This document shows, one piece after another, positions 1-14,600 of a DNA stretch of 64,000 nucleotides. A program made the position numbers and the translations under genes. The notes under the pieces were generated by a model. The model was not told the origin of the DNA. It did no database searches and worked only from the letters and a program-made list of their open reading frames with translations. Source of the DNA: Phallusia mammillata (lineage: Eukaryota; Chordata; Ascidiacea; Phlebobranchia; Ascidiidae); contig QLIY01000167.1 in the NCBI GenBank assembly GCA_003260075.1, positions 99,616 to 163,615 of the forward strand, read 5' to 3'. Position 1 is the stretch's first letter. Each line of letters opens with the position of its first letter.

Positions 1-866
1 TATGAGCTGTTTTCAGTAAGCATTGGAGTCAAAGAATATGTTGGATTTTAAGAACTGGGAGGTGGTTTGCAAGCAGCAATGCTTATCATCACATGCCATT
101 AAGTAGCAAACAGCATGCTACAAAAATATTGCTGCAAAGTCTGTACAAAGTTCATATATAAGTCTAAGTGTGCAAATTTTGAATGTATTGCTTAAAAACA
201 CCCCAGTTTGTTGCAAACATTCTCAAACGGAAATATTGGTTTTAGGCAATTTTGCAGAATTCAGCGTGATTCATGTTGCAAAAAACAAATACATTAAATT
301 CGTTTTAATCTGCCAAGAAGTAAAAAAGGGAAAACTTTTTATAACCTATTGCTTATTGGATAAATCTTACTCGTAAACATATTTTTCAAAAATGTTTAAA
401 AAATGTTCAGATAGTGCCACTAAAATAAGCGCTTGGAAAGTTGACCTGGTCATTCATTACGTTCAAAGGTTATTGCCATTGCAGTAGCGTTTTTTTCGTT
501 AAAACTAAAATGACAGTGTCTTAAGTTATATGTAACTCCACTCATAGCTATTCTTTGCCAAATTATCACTCGAATAACCGTATAACTTTAGAAAAGGCGG
601 CAAAGTAACAAAAATGGCCATATTTTGTCTCAGTACTCGCCAACCTGAACAAAATCCCTTATTTTTAATCATACGCCAGTCCCGTTAAAAGCATTTTACC
701 AGATCAAGCCGCCTCACAAGTCTGAAGCATTTTCATATGGCAAGGCACAGACCAGATTTAAAAATGAGTGCGTCGTGATCGCAGGTTTGCACGGACGCTT
801 CAGGGCTAATCCCAGTATGAATGTATCCATCTTAGCAAAGTTTCAAAACAAGCCTTTGCTACGTAC
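1..866. other. non-coding: ECPAS intron with one SINE-like repeat
   Basis: AT-rich. No exon with matching ECM29 sequence seen; the next C-terminal exon must be further left. Only the SINE-like piece at 640-830 stands out. Confidence 0.6.
640..830. mobile_element. SINE-like repeat copy
   Basis: Shares CATATGGCAAGGCACAGACC-type and GCACGGACGCTTCAGGGC-type segments with copies at 27.3 kb and 47.7 kb. No exon seen here. Confidence 0.5.
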
Positions 867-2697
867 TTTCGACAGATGAGGCCGAGTTAACGACCAGAAC
901 TGATCGAATCCGTCGATCTTGCGGCTTTGCAGAACATTGGCCAGACAAGTGATCGCTTCGACGCTGTACGTCAACTTTTCACGTTTGCTTTCTTTCACGA
1001 GGACCGCCACTGCCTGCAAAGACCAAGACTAGGTAAATTTCACAATAAACACAAAAATAAAAACAAAAAAATACATAGGTTATTACACTACAAGGTTATG
1101 TTCCTTAACTTGAATATAGCCAAAATAACCAATGAAATGCTTTTTTGTTACCAAACTTTTTTTGTTTTATACCATTAACAAAAAAAGTATCATGACCCAT
1201 TGGTGTCAAATAGGCTTGACCTCAAAAAATAATACAGTTTGGACAAAACAAATTGTCCGGAATAGGCGAAGATCCGGATCAACCGATGTCGATCAGCCTT
1301 ACCACATTCCAAATCATTTGTACCTCAAGTTTTGTCCGAATAATGCGAAAATTAACCAAATCCGGTTTAACCGCGGTTTAACGTAGTTCACAGTAGGTAT
1401 TTGATTGCTTTAATACTCAAGCGAGCGACATTTCCATACCTTTTCCAGTTCACCTGGTGTCATTTCGTCACCACAGTGTTCGCAAACATTACTTAAAGCT
1501 TCAAGTAATTGGGTTTTTCCTTCCCAAGTACGACCCTGCAATCCCTCGAAAAGCGCCTGAAATAAAGTAGAAGGCATCAATACATTACCATGACAACGAA
1601 AGTTTTGTGAATCGTCTTGTTCGGCACCAGTATAGGATAGGGCAGTGGTTCCCAAAACATTTCTTCCAAGAAAGGAATTTTAAAACTTAAAGGATGGAAT
1701 TTACCTAAATTTTGCAAGTGGTTTGTAAATAGATACCTTAGCTCTGAGAATATAACCTGTGAAGTAGATAAAAAACCCAAATTTTACAAGATCTTTGTAT
1801 GGATTAGGTTAGCATCTACTATGCAGTATATTAGGGAGAATCTATAATTTTTTTTGAGTTTTTAAGGGAGGAATTCTACGAAAGAGGTTAGAAATCACCG
1901 CAAAGTTAATACAAGACTTTTCAAATATACTTAGGGGTAGACAATAATTTTAAAAAACGCCCCCCCCCCGGGCAGTGGTTCCCAAAACATTTCTTCCAAG
2001 AAAGGAATTTTAAAACTGAAAGGACAGAATTTACCTACATATTACATGTGGTTTGTAAACATAGATACTTTAGCTCTGAGAATATAACCTGTGAAGTAGA
2101 TAAAAAACCCAATTTCACAAGATCTTTGTATGGATTAGGTTAGTATCTATATGCAGTACATTAGGGTAGAATGACAATTGTTTTGAATTGCCAAGGGGGG
2201 AATTCGACGAAAAGGGTTAGAAACCACTACAACGGGGTATTTGATTCAGTTTATACAAGACTTTTCAAATATACTTAGGGGTAGAAAATATGTTTTAATT
2301 TTTGAAAACAAAGTTGGGTTAAATTGTTGTTACGTAATCACTACGTCACGTGACGCAGCCACAATCAAAATGTAAGATCAAAACCGTGACAGGCCCAAAA
2401 CAACAGCGTTTGATGTTAAAAAATTTAGTATTGACATTACTCAAAGCAAATTTTCCCCCCCCCCCAGGCCCAAAACAACAGCGTTTGATGTTAAAAAATT
2501 TAGTATTGACATTGTACATAAGCAGCTTACTCGAAGCAAATTTTCCAGTTGAGGGCGCACCACCGTTCCTGGTCGCTGTTTCTTAGCAACGGTTGACATG
2601 GACGCGGCCGCCTGGGCCTTCGCTTCCCAGCTTGACGATTGCAGAGCGCCGGACGATATTTCAACGATTTCTTTCAAGTGAAGACGAACGGCTGTTT
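867..2697 (-). CDS. ECPAS: ECPAS exons 34-36 (last coding exons in the window)
   Basis: Exon 34 is 2531-2697 ([20 protein letters not shown], then [20 protein letters not shown]), donor GTAAGC. Exon 35 is 1440-1556 ([20 protein letters not shown]). Exon 36 is 867-1013 ([20 protein letters not shown], then [14 protein letters not shown]), donor GTACGT. The gene must continue left of the window. I looked for further exons in 1-866 and found none I could support. Confidence 0.82.
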
Positions 2698-5600
2698 CTG
2701 AGCCTAATGTGTAAATGATGTGCTAGTTAGTAATAAAGCTACGAATACGATAAAATTCTGGGCGTTAGTCAAATGCTAAAAATGTGACCATGGACAATGA
2801 AGTACAGTTGCGTTATAAAAGTGTGACGTCATAATGCTTTAAGTCAGTTGTTCTCACCTGTGAAGGAATTTCTCCCAAGAAAGGAATTATAAAACTTGTG
2901 GAGAGAAATTTACTATAATCTGTATTTGCGGTTTGTAAATACACTTAAGCTCTGGGAAGATAATCTATGAAGTTGATAAAAGGCACAATTTAAATGACCC
3001 TTTGACGGTTTAGAATCTACTAAATGGTATTTTGGGAAGGAATGAAAACATTTTAATTTGTTAAGCGAGGAAATTCGTCGATAAAGGTTGGGAATAAAAT
3101 GTCCTTGTTGCTGTAGTTTATGCCAAGTAAAAAGCATGGTGAACTGAAACGTGAAAAATGCGTGCGTAAAGTAGATATAAACTCAAACAACTTGATTTGC
3201 CCCCCCCCCAATTTGTTAAGCGAGGAAATTCGTCGATAAAGGTTGGGAATAAAATGTTCGTTGTTGCTGTAGTTTATGTCAAGTAAAAAGCGTGGTGAAC
3301 TGAAACGTGAAAAATGCGTGCGTAAAGTAGATATAAACCCAAACAACTTGATTTACTCAGCGTCTAGACTGCCACAAAAAACTAAGCCGCACGATAGGAA
3401 AGTTAACACGCTATAGCATACTACAGAAGGTCATACGAGGTTGCACTTTATCAGAAATTGTGTCGAACATGCCCAGATTATTATGTACTGGGAGTCATTT
3501 CGGGCTATGTTCCATGATAAGTGTGTACTGCAATGAAGTTGGAGCGGTAACTGATCCAGAGGTTGTAAGCCAGGCTGGGCTTTTAGGGCTCAGGTTTTTA
3601 CAGCAAACAGGCTTGATTTGGACCTGACTTTACGTTATGTGTGCGTAATTTTTTAAAATATTCCCCCCCCCCCGAACATGCCCAGATTATTATGTACTGG
3701 GAGTCATTTCGGGCTATGTTTCATGACAAGTGTGTACTGCAATGAAGTTGGAGCGGTAACTGATCCATAGTTGTAAGCCAGGCTGGGCATTTCGGGCTTA
3801 GGTTTGGACAGCAAACAGACTTGATTTGGATCTGACTTTACGTTATGTGTGCGTAATTTTTTAAAATATAAATTACCTAGCTAAGTAGCTAGTTGCTGGA
3901 CTTAACCTTATGTCCAACAGCTCTTATACGTCTTGTTTAAGCCATTGTCTATTATTTTCCATTGTGTATGATTTTTTTTGTTATATGCTTGTCCTTCAAA
4001 CTTTCGGGACTAAACGAGCTTATCAAAATCGAATCGGGTTCGCGCCAGGCTTCTCGCTTGTGTTTCGGACACGCTTTCAACTCTGAACTGAACTTTTCAA
4101 CTGTTTGGTTTGTTAATAATGGTGTTTTGTGATGGAAAAGGGTTATAACTTTCTGTGATTATTGTTACGCCTTTGACACCTAAGTGGCGATTGATAGCAA
4201 TTGCAAAACTGACCTGGAGTAAACTCGTTCCAGATCGCTTCCCACATGTCACGTGATGACAGAGCAAAGTTCACGTCATCGCCCCTGAAAACATATTTTT
4301 TTTTACTTTTTTACACACACACCTAAAAAAAAAGAATTCCTTTGCTAAAAACATCAAAGTATAGTACAGTTTCTGTAACAGAAAAAACTTTACTTGTCTT
4401 TCAATAGGGTTAATTTTAAAATGAGTATTGTTGGAATAGGCCCCCCCCCCCTTGTTTAAGCCATTGTCTATTATTTTCCATTGTGTATGATTTTTTTTAT
4501 ATGCTTGTCCTTCAAACTTTCGGGACTAAACGAGCTTATCAAAAACGATTTGAGTTCGCGCCAGGCTTCTTGCTTGTGTTTCGGACACGCTTACAACTCT
4601 GAACTGAACTTTTCAACTGTTTGTTAATAATGGTGTTTTGTGATGGCAAAGGGTTATAACTTTCTGTGATTATTGCCCCCCCCCCCTGAAAACATATTTT
4701 TTTTTTACTTTTTTACACACACACATATAAAAAACAAGAATTCCTTTGCTAAAAACATCAAATTATAGTACAGTTTCTGTAACAGAAAAAACTTTACTTG
4801 TCTTTCAATAAAGTTAATTTAACAATGAGTATTGTTGGAATAGCCGAAAGCAATGGTGCCCAAACTTTATCGATAAATTCCTCACTTAACATTTCAAAAC
4901 ATTCTGATTCATTCAAATAGACTACATGGTAGATGCTAAAGCTCACAAAGATATTTTGAAATTGGGCATTTTATCTCCTTCACAGTTCACATTCCGGGTA
5001 AGTGATCATTTAAGAAATCTACAAATTAGTAAATTGTTCCCCGGTTGGGAACCACTGCCGACCCCCCCCCCCCTCACTTAACATTTCAAAACATTCTGAT
5101 TCATTCAAATAGACTACATAGTAGATGCTAAACCTCACAAAGATCTTTTGAAATTGGGCATTTTATCTCCTCCACAGTTTAAATTCCCGGTAAGTGATCA
5201 TTTACGAAATCTACAAATTAGTAAATTCTTCCCCGGTTGGGTACCACTATCGTAAAGAGTGTTGATGATTACTTACTCGGTCATAGAATTCGATTGCTGC
5301 GCCGTTTGTGCTTTGCTGCCCTTTAGCTGTTGCTTTTCGTGCATACCAAAGAACGCTAGAGGGAGCACGAGAGCTGAGTGACGGTTTAGCGCATCTGGAC
5401 AATGACGTGCGACGGCGTAGAAGACACTGGCCGAAGCGTGTTTGTACGTTTCTTCTAAAAATATAAAGCAAAGGTACATAAGGTTGGGTTTGTACGTCAT
5501 ACGGTTGGATCTTACACTAATGATGTCACTTGTAATGAGGTTCGAATTTTACAAACATGAATTAAATGTACGGACTACTGTTCGGACTGAAAGCGTTTCT

Positions 5601-8600
5601 GTAAATTAACAAAATAACGGCTATTTTATTATCGCAAGATCGTGGGTTAAATTTATTTAATCTCACACACCCCTAGATAAATTTTAGCATTGATCAGGTG
5701 TCTATCTTGTTTTTCGGAGACAAGATACATAGTAGGTCCGCTTTAAGCTACTGTCAAGTTAATTCCACTTCCAAGTTCGGAGTGATTTGATTAACTGGAA
5801 TTTCGGAGTGACTCGATTAACCGGAATTGCAAGTGATTCGACCCCCCCCCCGATAAATTTTAGCATTGATCAGGTGTCTATCTTGTTTTTCGGAGACAAA
5901 ATACATAGTAGGTCCTTTAGTAGGCTTTAAGCTACTATCGAGTTAATTCCACTTCCAAGTTCGGGGTGATTCGATTAACCGGAATTGCAAGTGATTCGAT
6001 TAACCGAAATTTCGGGGTGATTCGATTAACCGGAATTTCAAGTGATTCGATTAACCGAAATTTAAGAGATTCGATTAAACTTTACACAAAACACATTGAA
6101 AGTAAAAGCAAATAAAAAGCAACACTAAAATCTAAAGGTAAGCAGAATTGAATTTAAATTGGGCAACTGGATTAAAACTTTCTTCCCCCCCCCCTGATTC
6201 GATTAACCGGAATTTCGGGGTGATTCGATTAACCGGAAGTTCGGGGTGATTCGATTAACCACCCCCCCCCCTACACAAAACACATTGAAAGTAAAAGCAA
6301 ATAAAAAGCAACACTAAAAACTGGATTAAAACTTTCTTGAAGAAAATCACATTTTCTTTTACCTTCTTTTTCCAGATACCACTGTTTCATTTTCATCAAC
6401 AACTTTTCAAGCGTTGCGTCTTTGGCGACCCGACTCAGATGACCGATGGCTGTCGAGTTGACCTTTCGGACTGCTAACGAGCGATCAGCCAATCCTGTGC
6501 GAGAAACAAATCACGTGATCCATTGAACACCGTGCAGAGTTAAGTAATTAAACAAGTCCAAGAAAAAAAGTAAACAAAAATTATATTTTTTATAGTCGCT
6601 TTCAAGTTAATAAATGCATATTTAAAATCTGCACAACATTTTCCAAAGTAATTTAACCGAAAAAGCTAAAACTGAAAAGGAGCTTATACCATTGGTAAGG
6701 GCATTGATAAATTTTCCAGCGAACGGCGTCAAATCGTTACCGCACGATGTCACTAGAGATGTTATTAGGTGAGCACATCCAGCCTATTAATACAAAACGT
6801 TATAATGTATGTAAGACGTTTTATTTTTTGACCTTTACAAACAATTTATCAACTGTAAATAGACAATCAGAAACATAACCAGCATATAGTGTTACAAAAA
6901 TACTTTTCCTAAGCCAATAGAAGGCAGGTATAGTTAATTCATATTTTGCATTTTTTTTTGCTCAACTTTTCTATCCAGAGTCATCTTCTGCAGTAGTGCT
7001 AAACTTTGTAGCAGTGTGTATTTATAGCAATAACATTATGTTAAAACTCAATAGAAGTGTAAAGTTATTTGTCATTTTACATCAGGTTGTCAGTTTTATT
7101 ACCACAGAAACGTTTCGACCTTTTGTACTATGAAGCGTTCTAAAACAATGCGAACCAATTGTATTTGCTGGTAATTTGCCCCCCCCCCCTTAGGTGAGCA
7201 CATCCAGCCTATTAATACAAAACGTTATAATGTATGTTAGACGTTTTATTTTATGACCTTTACAAACAATTCATCAACTGTAAATAGACAATCAGAAACA
7301 TAACAAGCATAGTGTGTTACAAAAATACTTTTACTAAGCCAATAGAATGCAGGTATAGTTAATTCATATTTTGCATTTTTTTTGCTCAACTTTTCTATCC
7401 AGAGTCATCTTCTGTAGTAGTGCTAAACTTTGTAGCAGTGTGTATTTATATATTTATGACATTATGTTGAAACTCAATAGGAGTGTAAAGTTATTTGTCA
7501 TTTTACATCAGGTTGTCTGTTTTATTACCACGGAAACGTTTCGACCTTTTGTACTATGAAGCGTTCTAAAACAATGCGAATCAATTGTATTTGCTGGTAA
7601 TTTGCAGTGGCTACAGTGTGCGGGGGTATAGCTCAGTGGTAGAGCATTCGACTGCAGATCGAGAGGTCCCCGGTTCAAATCCGGGTGCCCCCTCTTTTTC
7701 AATTTTGTTTCTTATTTTGTTTCTTAACTTTGTGACAACAACAAAAATTATCGTACGAAAAACACCCAAAAGACGTATTTTTGGAAAACTTTGGGGTGAA
7801 TATTTGGGGAAAAAAACATGTGCAAAAAAAGTTTTTTTTCAACTGAATCATAAATGTACATTGCCTTGCAATTTACATGGGCGAAAACAACAGTAGGAAT
7901 GCGATTGTAAGTTCGAAAAACGGTTTGTCAAACATTCAAACGCCAAAAAATGTGCCCAATCCATAAGCATGATTTATTACTGCATTAATACACACGCGTT
8001 ATTATTACCAAACATTGTAATTATTGATGTCAGTTTCCCCAAATTGAAACATGTGTGGACATTTCAGCGTCGAAATGTTTAAACATTGTTTGATATATTT
8101 TAATATGTCAACTGCCGCCTATTTCAATCCCAGATGAGGAAAAAACCTGCAAGCAAATTGTACAACTGAACAATAACAAAGGTGACGTTCTAAAATAGTG
8201 TCACCAATTGTAGTTGTCACCAGTTTGTGTTAGCTGAACACATGCGGGGGTATAGCTCAGTGGTAGAGCATTCGACTGCAGATCGAGAGGTCCCCGGTTC
8301 AAATCCGGGTGCCCCCTCTATTTTAGTGATAAGCAATCGTCGTTTTGCATTAGCGTAAATTCTTGGCAGGTAAAATATTATGCGCAAATCCGCCAATATC
8401 ATAATAGAAACATCAAAGTACATTGTCAATCAATTTGCAAGAGCGATAAAACAACAAACAACAACTTTTTGCAATAATTTGTTGCTGTTTTTACGTACGT
8501 GCGTCATTGTTATCAAAATTGCATTTTCTGACCGCTGTTAAAAATGTGTGAACATTTCAACCATAGAATGTTAAAAATGTTTTGATTATTTAATTTGTGT

Positions 8601-11600
8601 GCAGTGTTACTAACACCAGCAATCCCAGGTAATATCATATCGTATCAAGAAAACGCCCTAAAGGCACATTACGTGCTTATCTCTGCAAAAACAAAGGTGA
8701 CGTTCTAAAACAACAAGAACCAATTGTAGTTGTCATAACTTTATGCTCGTTGCATTGTGCGGGGGTATAGCTCAGTGGTAGAGCATTCGACTGCAGATCG
8801 AGAGGTCCCCGGTTCAAATCCGGGTGCCCCCTCTTCTTTGGTTTTATCAAAAAAAAAACTTTTCACCTTTTAAAATCAACCCAATTAAATTTTCGTTTGT
8901 TTTTGCTGGAGCAATAAACATAAAAGACGTTTTCATCTATTCGTTTGAAACAATGTATATTCAGTTTAATTTAACAAAGGATTGGGCATAAAGATTAAAT
9001 GGGCCAAGGCGAAAAAACGCAACCGCAACTCGATGTTAAAATACAGCCCAATTGGGCGTGAAAACCGCAACCCTTGTAACATTAAACTATGACAATTTAT
9101 TTCAAACCTAATATCAAGTAGAATATTTCTGGTATAATCGTTTCTGACCCATACACATAAAAAGAGGAGCTATAGATAAACAACTAACATTTTTTTGGTA
9201 TTTGTAAGAAATTTTTTATACCTTTCAATGTTGAAAAAATGTTTTTATAATATTGTGCGTCTAGTTTAACTACTAAAAATTCATTGTCAAGTCAGATCAA
9301 AGTTTAAGTAATATCTTTGTGGTACAATCGTTTCTGACGCACATACACAAAAAATGACAGCTATAAAAACATCCAAAATGGCTTCCAAACCAACAAGCAA
9401 CAACACAAACCTTGCCCCCCCCCCTTTTTATACCTTTCAATGTTGAAAAAATGTTTTTATAATATTGTGCGTAGTTTAACTCCTAAAACTTCCATGTCAA
9501 GTCAGATCTAATTTTAAGTAGGATCTTTGTGGTACAATCGTTTTTGAAGCACACACACGAAAATCACAACTATACATAAACTTCCAAATTGGCCTTTTAA
9601 GCACTAACAATCAACAGTACAAACCTTTGTAGACAATCCAACACCTCTCTTCGTCAAATCGGCCAACAGAGGTGCGAGATTTTTCAAGACTTCTTCGTCA
9701 TACTGACGCAAGCACCTTGACGCTGTTTCCATGAGTGCTGACGATTTGACGGCCTCCGCTCTCACCCAATCAAGAGCGTCCTGGGTCACGTGACCGCTAC
9801 GGTTGTGCAGGTAGTTTAACATCTTCGTGAAATTTATAAGCGTGGTGAGAATTGGTGAAAATTTGAGAATGATTTAGATAGATAATTTCGTACTTATTAA
9901 TAAGGATAGAGCAGGTTAATGGCTTTCAATCTTTTTTCTTTAATTAGCTCTTGGCTGATTTGGAAAAAAATAGCCCAGAATTTCTTTGCTACATGTGTTT
10001 CCTTAAATTAAATCCCAAAACCAAAACATATCAAAGTTACCCCATGGGGCGTAAATTGACTTCCCGACTAAGAACCAGTGGTTTAGCCCTGGCTTAAGTC
10101 ATTGTTGACACACCATTTTTTGGCAATTTGCAGCTTTATCTTTAAACCTATCACTATAGTGCAGGGGTTCCTAACCAGGGGTACCTGTACCCCTTGGGGG
10201 TACGAAGCACCAAAGCAGGGGGTACGACATGCAGTGTGAAATTATACATCATTTAGGCATATTTGTGAAGAATGCGTAACAAGTTACTTTGTTATATGTA
10301 GTTGATTTCAATCGACTGATTGTTGGTGTGCTGTAAATATTGTTGAACTTACAAGACTGTTTTAATACATGCAATCAACACGGAAGTTATAAATACACTG
10401 AGTTTAATTCCTATTATTATTTACTTCTGTTGGCCATTGTAGACAGGGGGTACGAGAAAATGTCATGAAAGCTCAAGGGGTACAAGCGCTTAAAAGGTTA
10501 AGAAACACTGCCCCCCCCCCTCGGTGCTCGACCAAACAGAACATTTGCAGTTTTGGCACATCCCTAACTGCTATAGTGTGTTATTTAACAATAATTTTAA
10601 ATAATAGCAATACTGTATTTGCCAAAACAACAGATTCCGAACGCGACAAACATTAAAGTTTGAAGATTGACATTTCAAATATTATGCCACAAAAAATAAC
10701 ATTTTCAGGCATTTCCCGCTTAAACACTTTTTAAAATTTTGTCTTGGTGTATTTTAAAGACAACAATTTTTCTAAAAAATATTCTGTGCTTATACACACT
10801 ATTAAGTGCAGTAAATAAAACATTGAATTGCTTCATGCGTTACTTACCGGAGATTCAAGGCCGCTTAAAGCCTCCAACAAAGCTATCACCATTTGTGGAA
10901 TGCACGGTTTGATGAGAGGTCCACAAACCTTGCTAACCTCGATCAGTGTTGACAAACTGAAAACGGTATCGAAAACTTAATAACTTTGTTATGTATTGGT
11001 GAGTATAAACAAGTTTTGGAAACACTGTAAGCAAAATTAAGACTACATGAAGCAACATTGGTGGTAAAAAACGCAAATTTGCCAAATGTAAAAATTAAAG
11101 GCAAAAGGTGAGAAAAAACTCAAAATCTCATGATTTGAAAATAGGGTAATAACCTTTAGCTTAAGTTTAAGGAGTTTATAGAAAGGACTGTATTGTAGTT
11201 GCACAAGGAAGAAAAGAATGTAGTTAGAGTTCAAAATTTGAAATTATTTGTTAATAAATGATGTTCTACCTCATTGCCCTTATTTCTTTCATCGTATTTT
11301 CCATCCCGTCCTTTAACAACGATTCAAGAATTTTGGAAATCACAGCGTCATCAGCTTTGATCCAAGTGGTTTCTTTGTCAAATAATTTTACAGTAATCTA
11401 AACAACGAAAAAAAAACGTTGCAATGGAGCACGACAATTCTTTTGTTTCAGCGCACAGGATGTACAAAGGTGGACTTCTAAAATGCGACCATTCAGTTGT
11501 TGTAGTGATTGTGTTATGGTACTGATGGTGTGCGGGGGTATAGCTCAGTGGTAGAGCATTCGACTGCAGATCGAGAGGTCCCCGGTTCAAATCCGGGTGC

Positions 11601-14600
11601 CCCCTCTTTTTAAAACTTGTTTCAAGAAATTATTGCAAACGTTTTTTCTGGCGCTATAGCTTAATCCGCATATTGTTTGTTATTCAGTTAAAGAATGATT
11701 TATGTCTTTGCTTTAATATGAACAGTTTTAAATTAAACTTCAAACCAGATTAATTTCTATGCAAAGCCGTGTTGGACAATGGCTGTTTCATCATGCAAAT
11801 TTATTTTTTACTTTTACAAAATATACTTTAATACCAAAAAAGGTAACCAAAACTTTGCAATGTTGCGCTTTTGGACCACTTGCATTAGACCGGGGTTCTC
11901 AACCCCAGAGGGGCAATTTGATTTTTTAGGGGTTTAAGTAATAATCATCAATCTAGCTGTTCTCACGGGTAAAAATAAAAAAATTGGTCCACTCTATTAG
12001 AAGACATTGAGGCGTCATTTCTTCGAGAATATTGAAAAAAAAAAAACCCCCCCCCCCCACTCTATTAGAAGACATTGAGGCGTCATTTCTTCGAGAATAT
12101 TGAAGAAAAAAAAAAATTTAAAAACAGAAAAAATTAAAACAAACCTACAAAAATCACCTTTTTAAGAACTTTGCATGTGTCTTCGGCCGCCAAACGAACC
12201 GTTTCCTTGACGTCATCACACACACGAAACACAATCGACCATAACTCTGCCAAGCGGTTGGTTATTATGCTTGCAGGTGGCTCTGTGCTGCCATCTGCCG
12301 GTGATGCATCTGTGCTCGTGTCTTGCCGCTTGAAGCCGCTCCTGAGCAGATCGGAAAGTGCATGGCAGCTAGCTTGTCGGGTTCGCCATAACTTGTCAGT
12401 TAGATTGCGGATTAGATCGTTGAGGATAACAGACATAAAGCGCTCAACCTGTGAGGTTAAATATAGACAAAAATGTAAGTATTGTTATTTTTCGGTTGAT
12501 TGTGCTCAAATACAAGATAATTAGATCCGCCTAATCTTTTTTGTGCCGTTTATCATTTAGCTGCTTTAAAAAATAAAATTTACTACATATGTTTTTTAAC
12601 AACATAATTCCCAAAACTGTTGTAAAACCAAATTGTAAATACGTTCTGATACGACTTTACAAATGTACAAGCATGACTGACGTTATAAAAACAGTATGGA
12701 CCACTATATACGGATCTGTTCCCCCCCCCCCTGCGGATTAGATCGTTGAGGATAACAGACATAAAGCGCTCAACCTGTGCGATTGGATATAGACAAGGTT
12801 GAAATGTTAGTATTGTTATATTTCGATTGATTGTGCTCAAATACAAGATAATTAGATCCGCCTAATAATTAGATTAGGCCCTAATCTTTTTTGTGCCGTT
12901 TATCATTTAGCTGCTTTAAAAAATATATACCCCCCCCCCTGTAAATACGTTCTGATACGACTTTACAAATGTACAAGCATGACTGACATTATAAAAACAG
13001 TATGGACCACTATATATGGATCTGTTCATATGCTTATGATATCATAAGTTGAATGATGAAAATAACTCTCCAAATAGACAAACGTTTCGGCAATGGACCA
13101 AATCCGATAAATTATTTTCACAAGAAAGTCTAAACTAATGCTTCACATTATTTAGGAATTAAACCACAAAAATCTTGAATAAAAAACAACACCGAACATA
13201 TGAAGTTTCACCACACCAAAAATCGCAGTTTTTCTTTTATCATCAGCTGTTTGAACGTTTTTCATTCAAAATAACGCATAAGTTACATTCGCATATCCAA
13301 CCAATGTTAGAGTGGCTTAAGTATGAATCACACGAACTGAAGTGGACTTTTGTACAGGAAAAGCGAACATAATTATCGATTATTATCTCATACACTGTCG
13401 CGTGATTTCGGACGGCAATAATGGCATAGTTAGGCGTTAACCTAAACTGATCAAAATTACTTTTTTGACGATTAATTGTTATTTAAAGAATGGAGTGCAT
13501 TTTATTTTTCGAGTGTATTGTAGTTTGAAAGTGTTTACGTAAAGTTTGAAAACTGAAAAAGAGGCATCTACAGATGTAGCGAGACTTGCAACGATCAAAA
13601 CATACTGCTTTTTTGTGAAGAGAATTATTATTTTTCATCTTTGGTTTTGGAACTTTTTTGAAGTTATCATTTTAATATGATTTTCATATCATTTCATGCA
13701 ATGTAAACATGTCATTTTTTCACAGGTATCATAAAGTAATTTAATAAGTGTATTAGAAATTTCCCATCCAGTATGACACATTAGAAGGCATTGTGGCGTT
13801 TACATCACAATGAGTTTAGGCGAAACACTGGTGAAGATTTTGTATTTGATCCTGATTGTTGGATTACCGTGGAACCCCCCCCCCAGTATGACACATTAGA
13901 AGGCATTGTGGCGTTTACATCACAATGAGTTTTGGCGAAACACTGGTGAAGATTTTGTATTTGATTCTTATCATTGAATTACCGTGGAGAGAGTTGGTGT
14001 CAGCAAGTACAAGAATTTGCACGCATTGTTGTGATGAGATTTACCCTGCTAATGGAACACCAGTTTATTACATGACTAAAGGACCTAAAGGTTAGATACG
14101 TTTTATTACCAGTTGTATGGAGTATTTTTTTGTGAATTGCGCATAAATTGGTTAAATTGTCGGACAAACGATTACCCAGAATTACATATATGAGATAATG
14201 TGTTTATTTTGGAACGTGATAAGAACGCGAGGCCTATTGAAAACGTCATACCGATCAGCAGGTCACCAAGCATTTTCATATAGTCGAGGATTAAGCTAGA
14301 AAAATGTAGCCTGCGGTGGGACTCGAACCCACGACAGGAGCCTTTACGGGACTCGCTCTCTACCAACTGAGAAAGTCGGTCGAAAGTAGACCCCCCCCCC
14401 AAGAATTTGCACGCATTGTTGTGATGAGATTTACCCTGCTAATGGAACTCCAGTTTATTACATGACAAAGGGACCAAAAGGTTGGAAAACACGTTCCCAA
14501 TTTGTACGGAATAAATTGATGAATGTAGATAAATTCGTTAATTTGTCGAATTTGTCAAGTTTTAGATGTTGTAAGTAACAGAAATCTTGAGAAACTAACG

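Larger units (their letters stand above)
4285..6362. other. ECPAS introns around exon 32, dense in joins
   Basis: Holds seven C runs, a repeat of 3932-4163 and 4283-4440 from 4451 on (without exon 33), the small hAT-like element and the minisatellite. Confidence 0.65.
6784..9624. other. ECPAS intron 29 carrying three tRNA-Cys genes
   Basis: 6767-7178 is repeated at 7190-7610, but only the second copy reaches a tRNA. 9220-9414 is repeated at 9425-9610. The rest is AT-rich and featureless. Confidence 0.7.
11398..12157. other. ECPAS intron 26 with tRNA-Cys copy 4
   Basis: Also a hAT-like left end (CCGGGGTTCTCAACCCCAG at about 11889) and a 55-base duplication across the C run at 12047. Confidence 0.6.

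Noticed and set aside
7508..8429. Minus-strand frames across the tRNA genes with a [24 protein letters not shown] peptide
   Set aside because: This is the well-known spurious translation of the reverse strand of a tRNA gene.
10162..10580. Possible empty site for the hAT element, because CTATAGTG occurs at its left flank and again at 10570
   Set aside because: Sequence just after the C run (TTTGGCACATCCCTA end) looks like the right end of a different element, so the second CTATAGTG is not a safe empty site.
14309..14382. Functional tRNA-Tyr gene
   Set aside because: Acceptor stem does not pair and the universally conserved T33 is C; it is part of a SINE.
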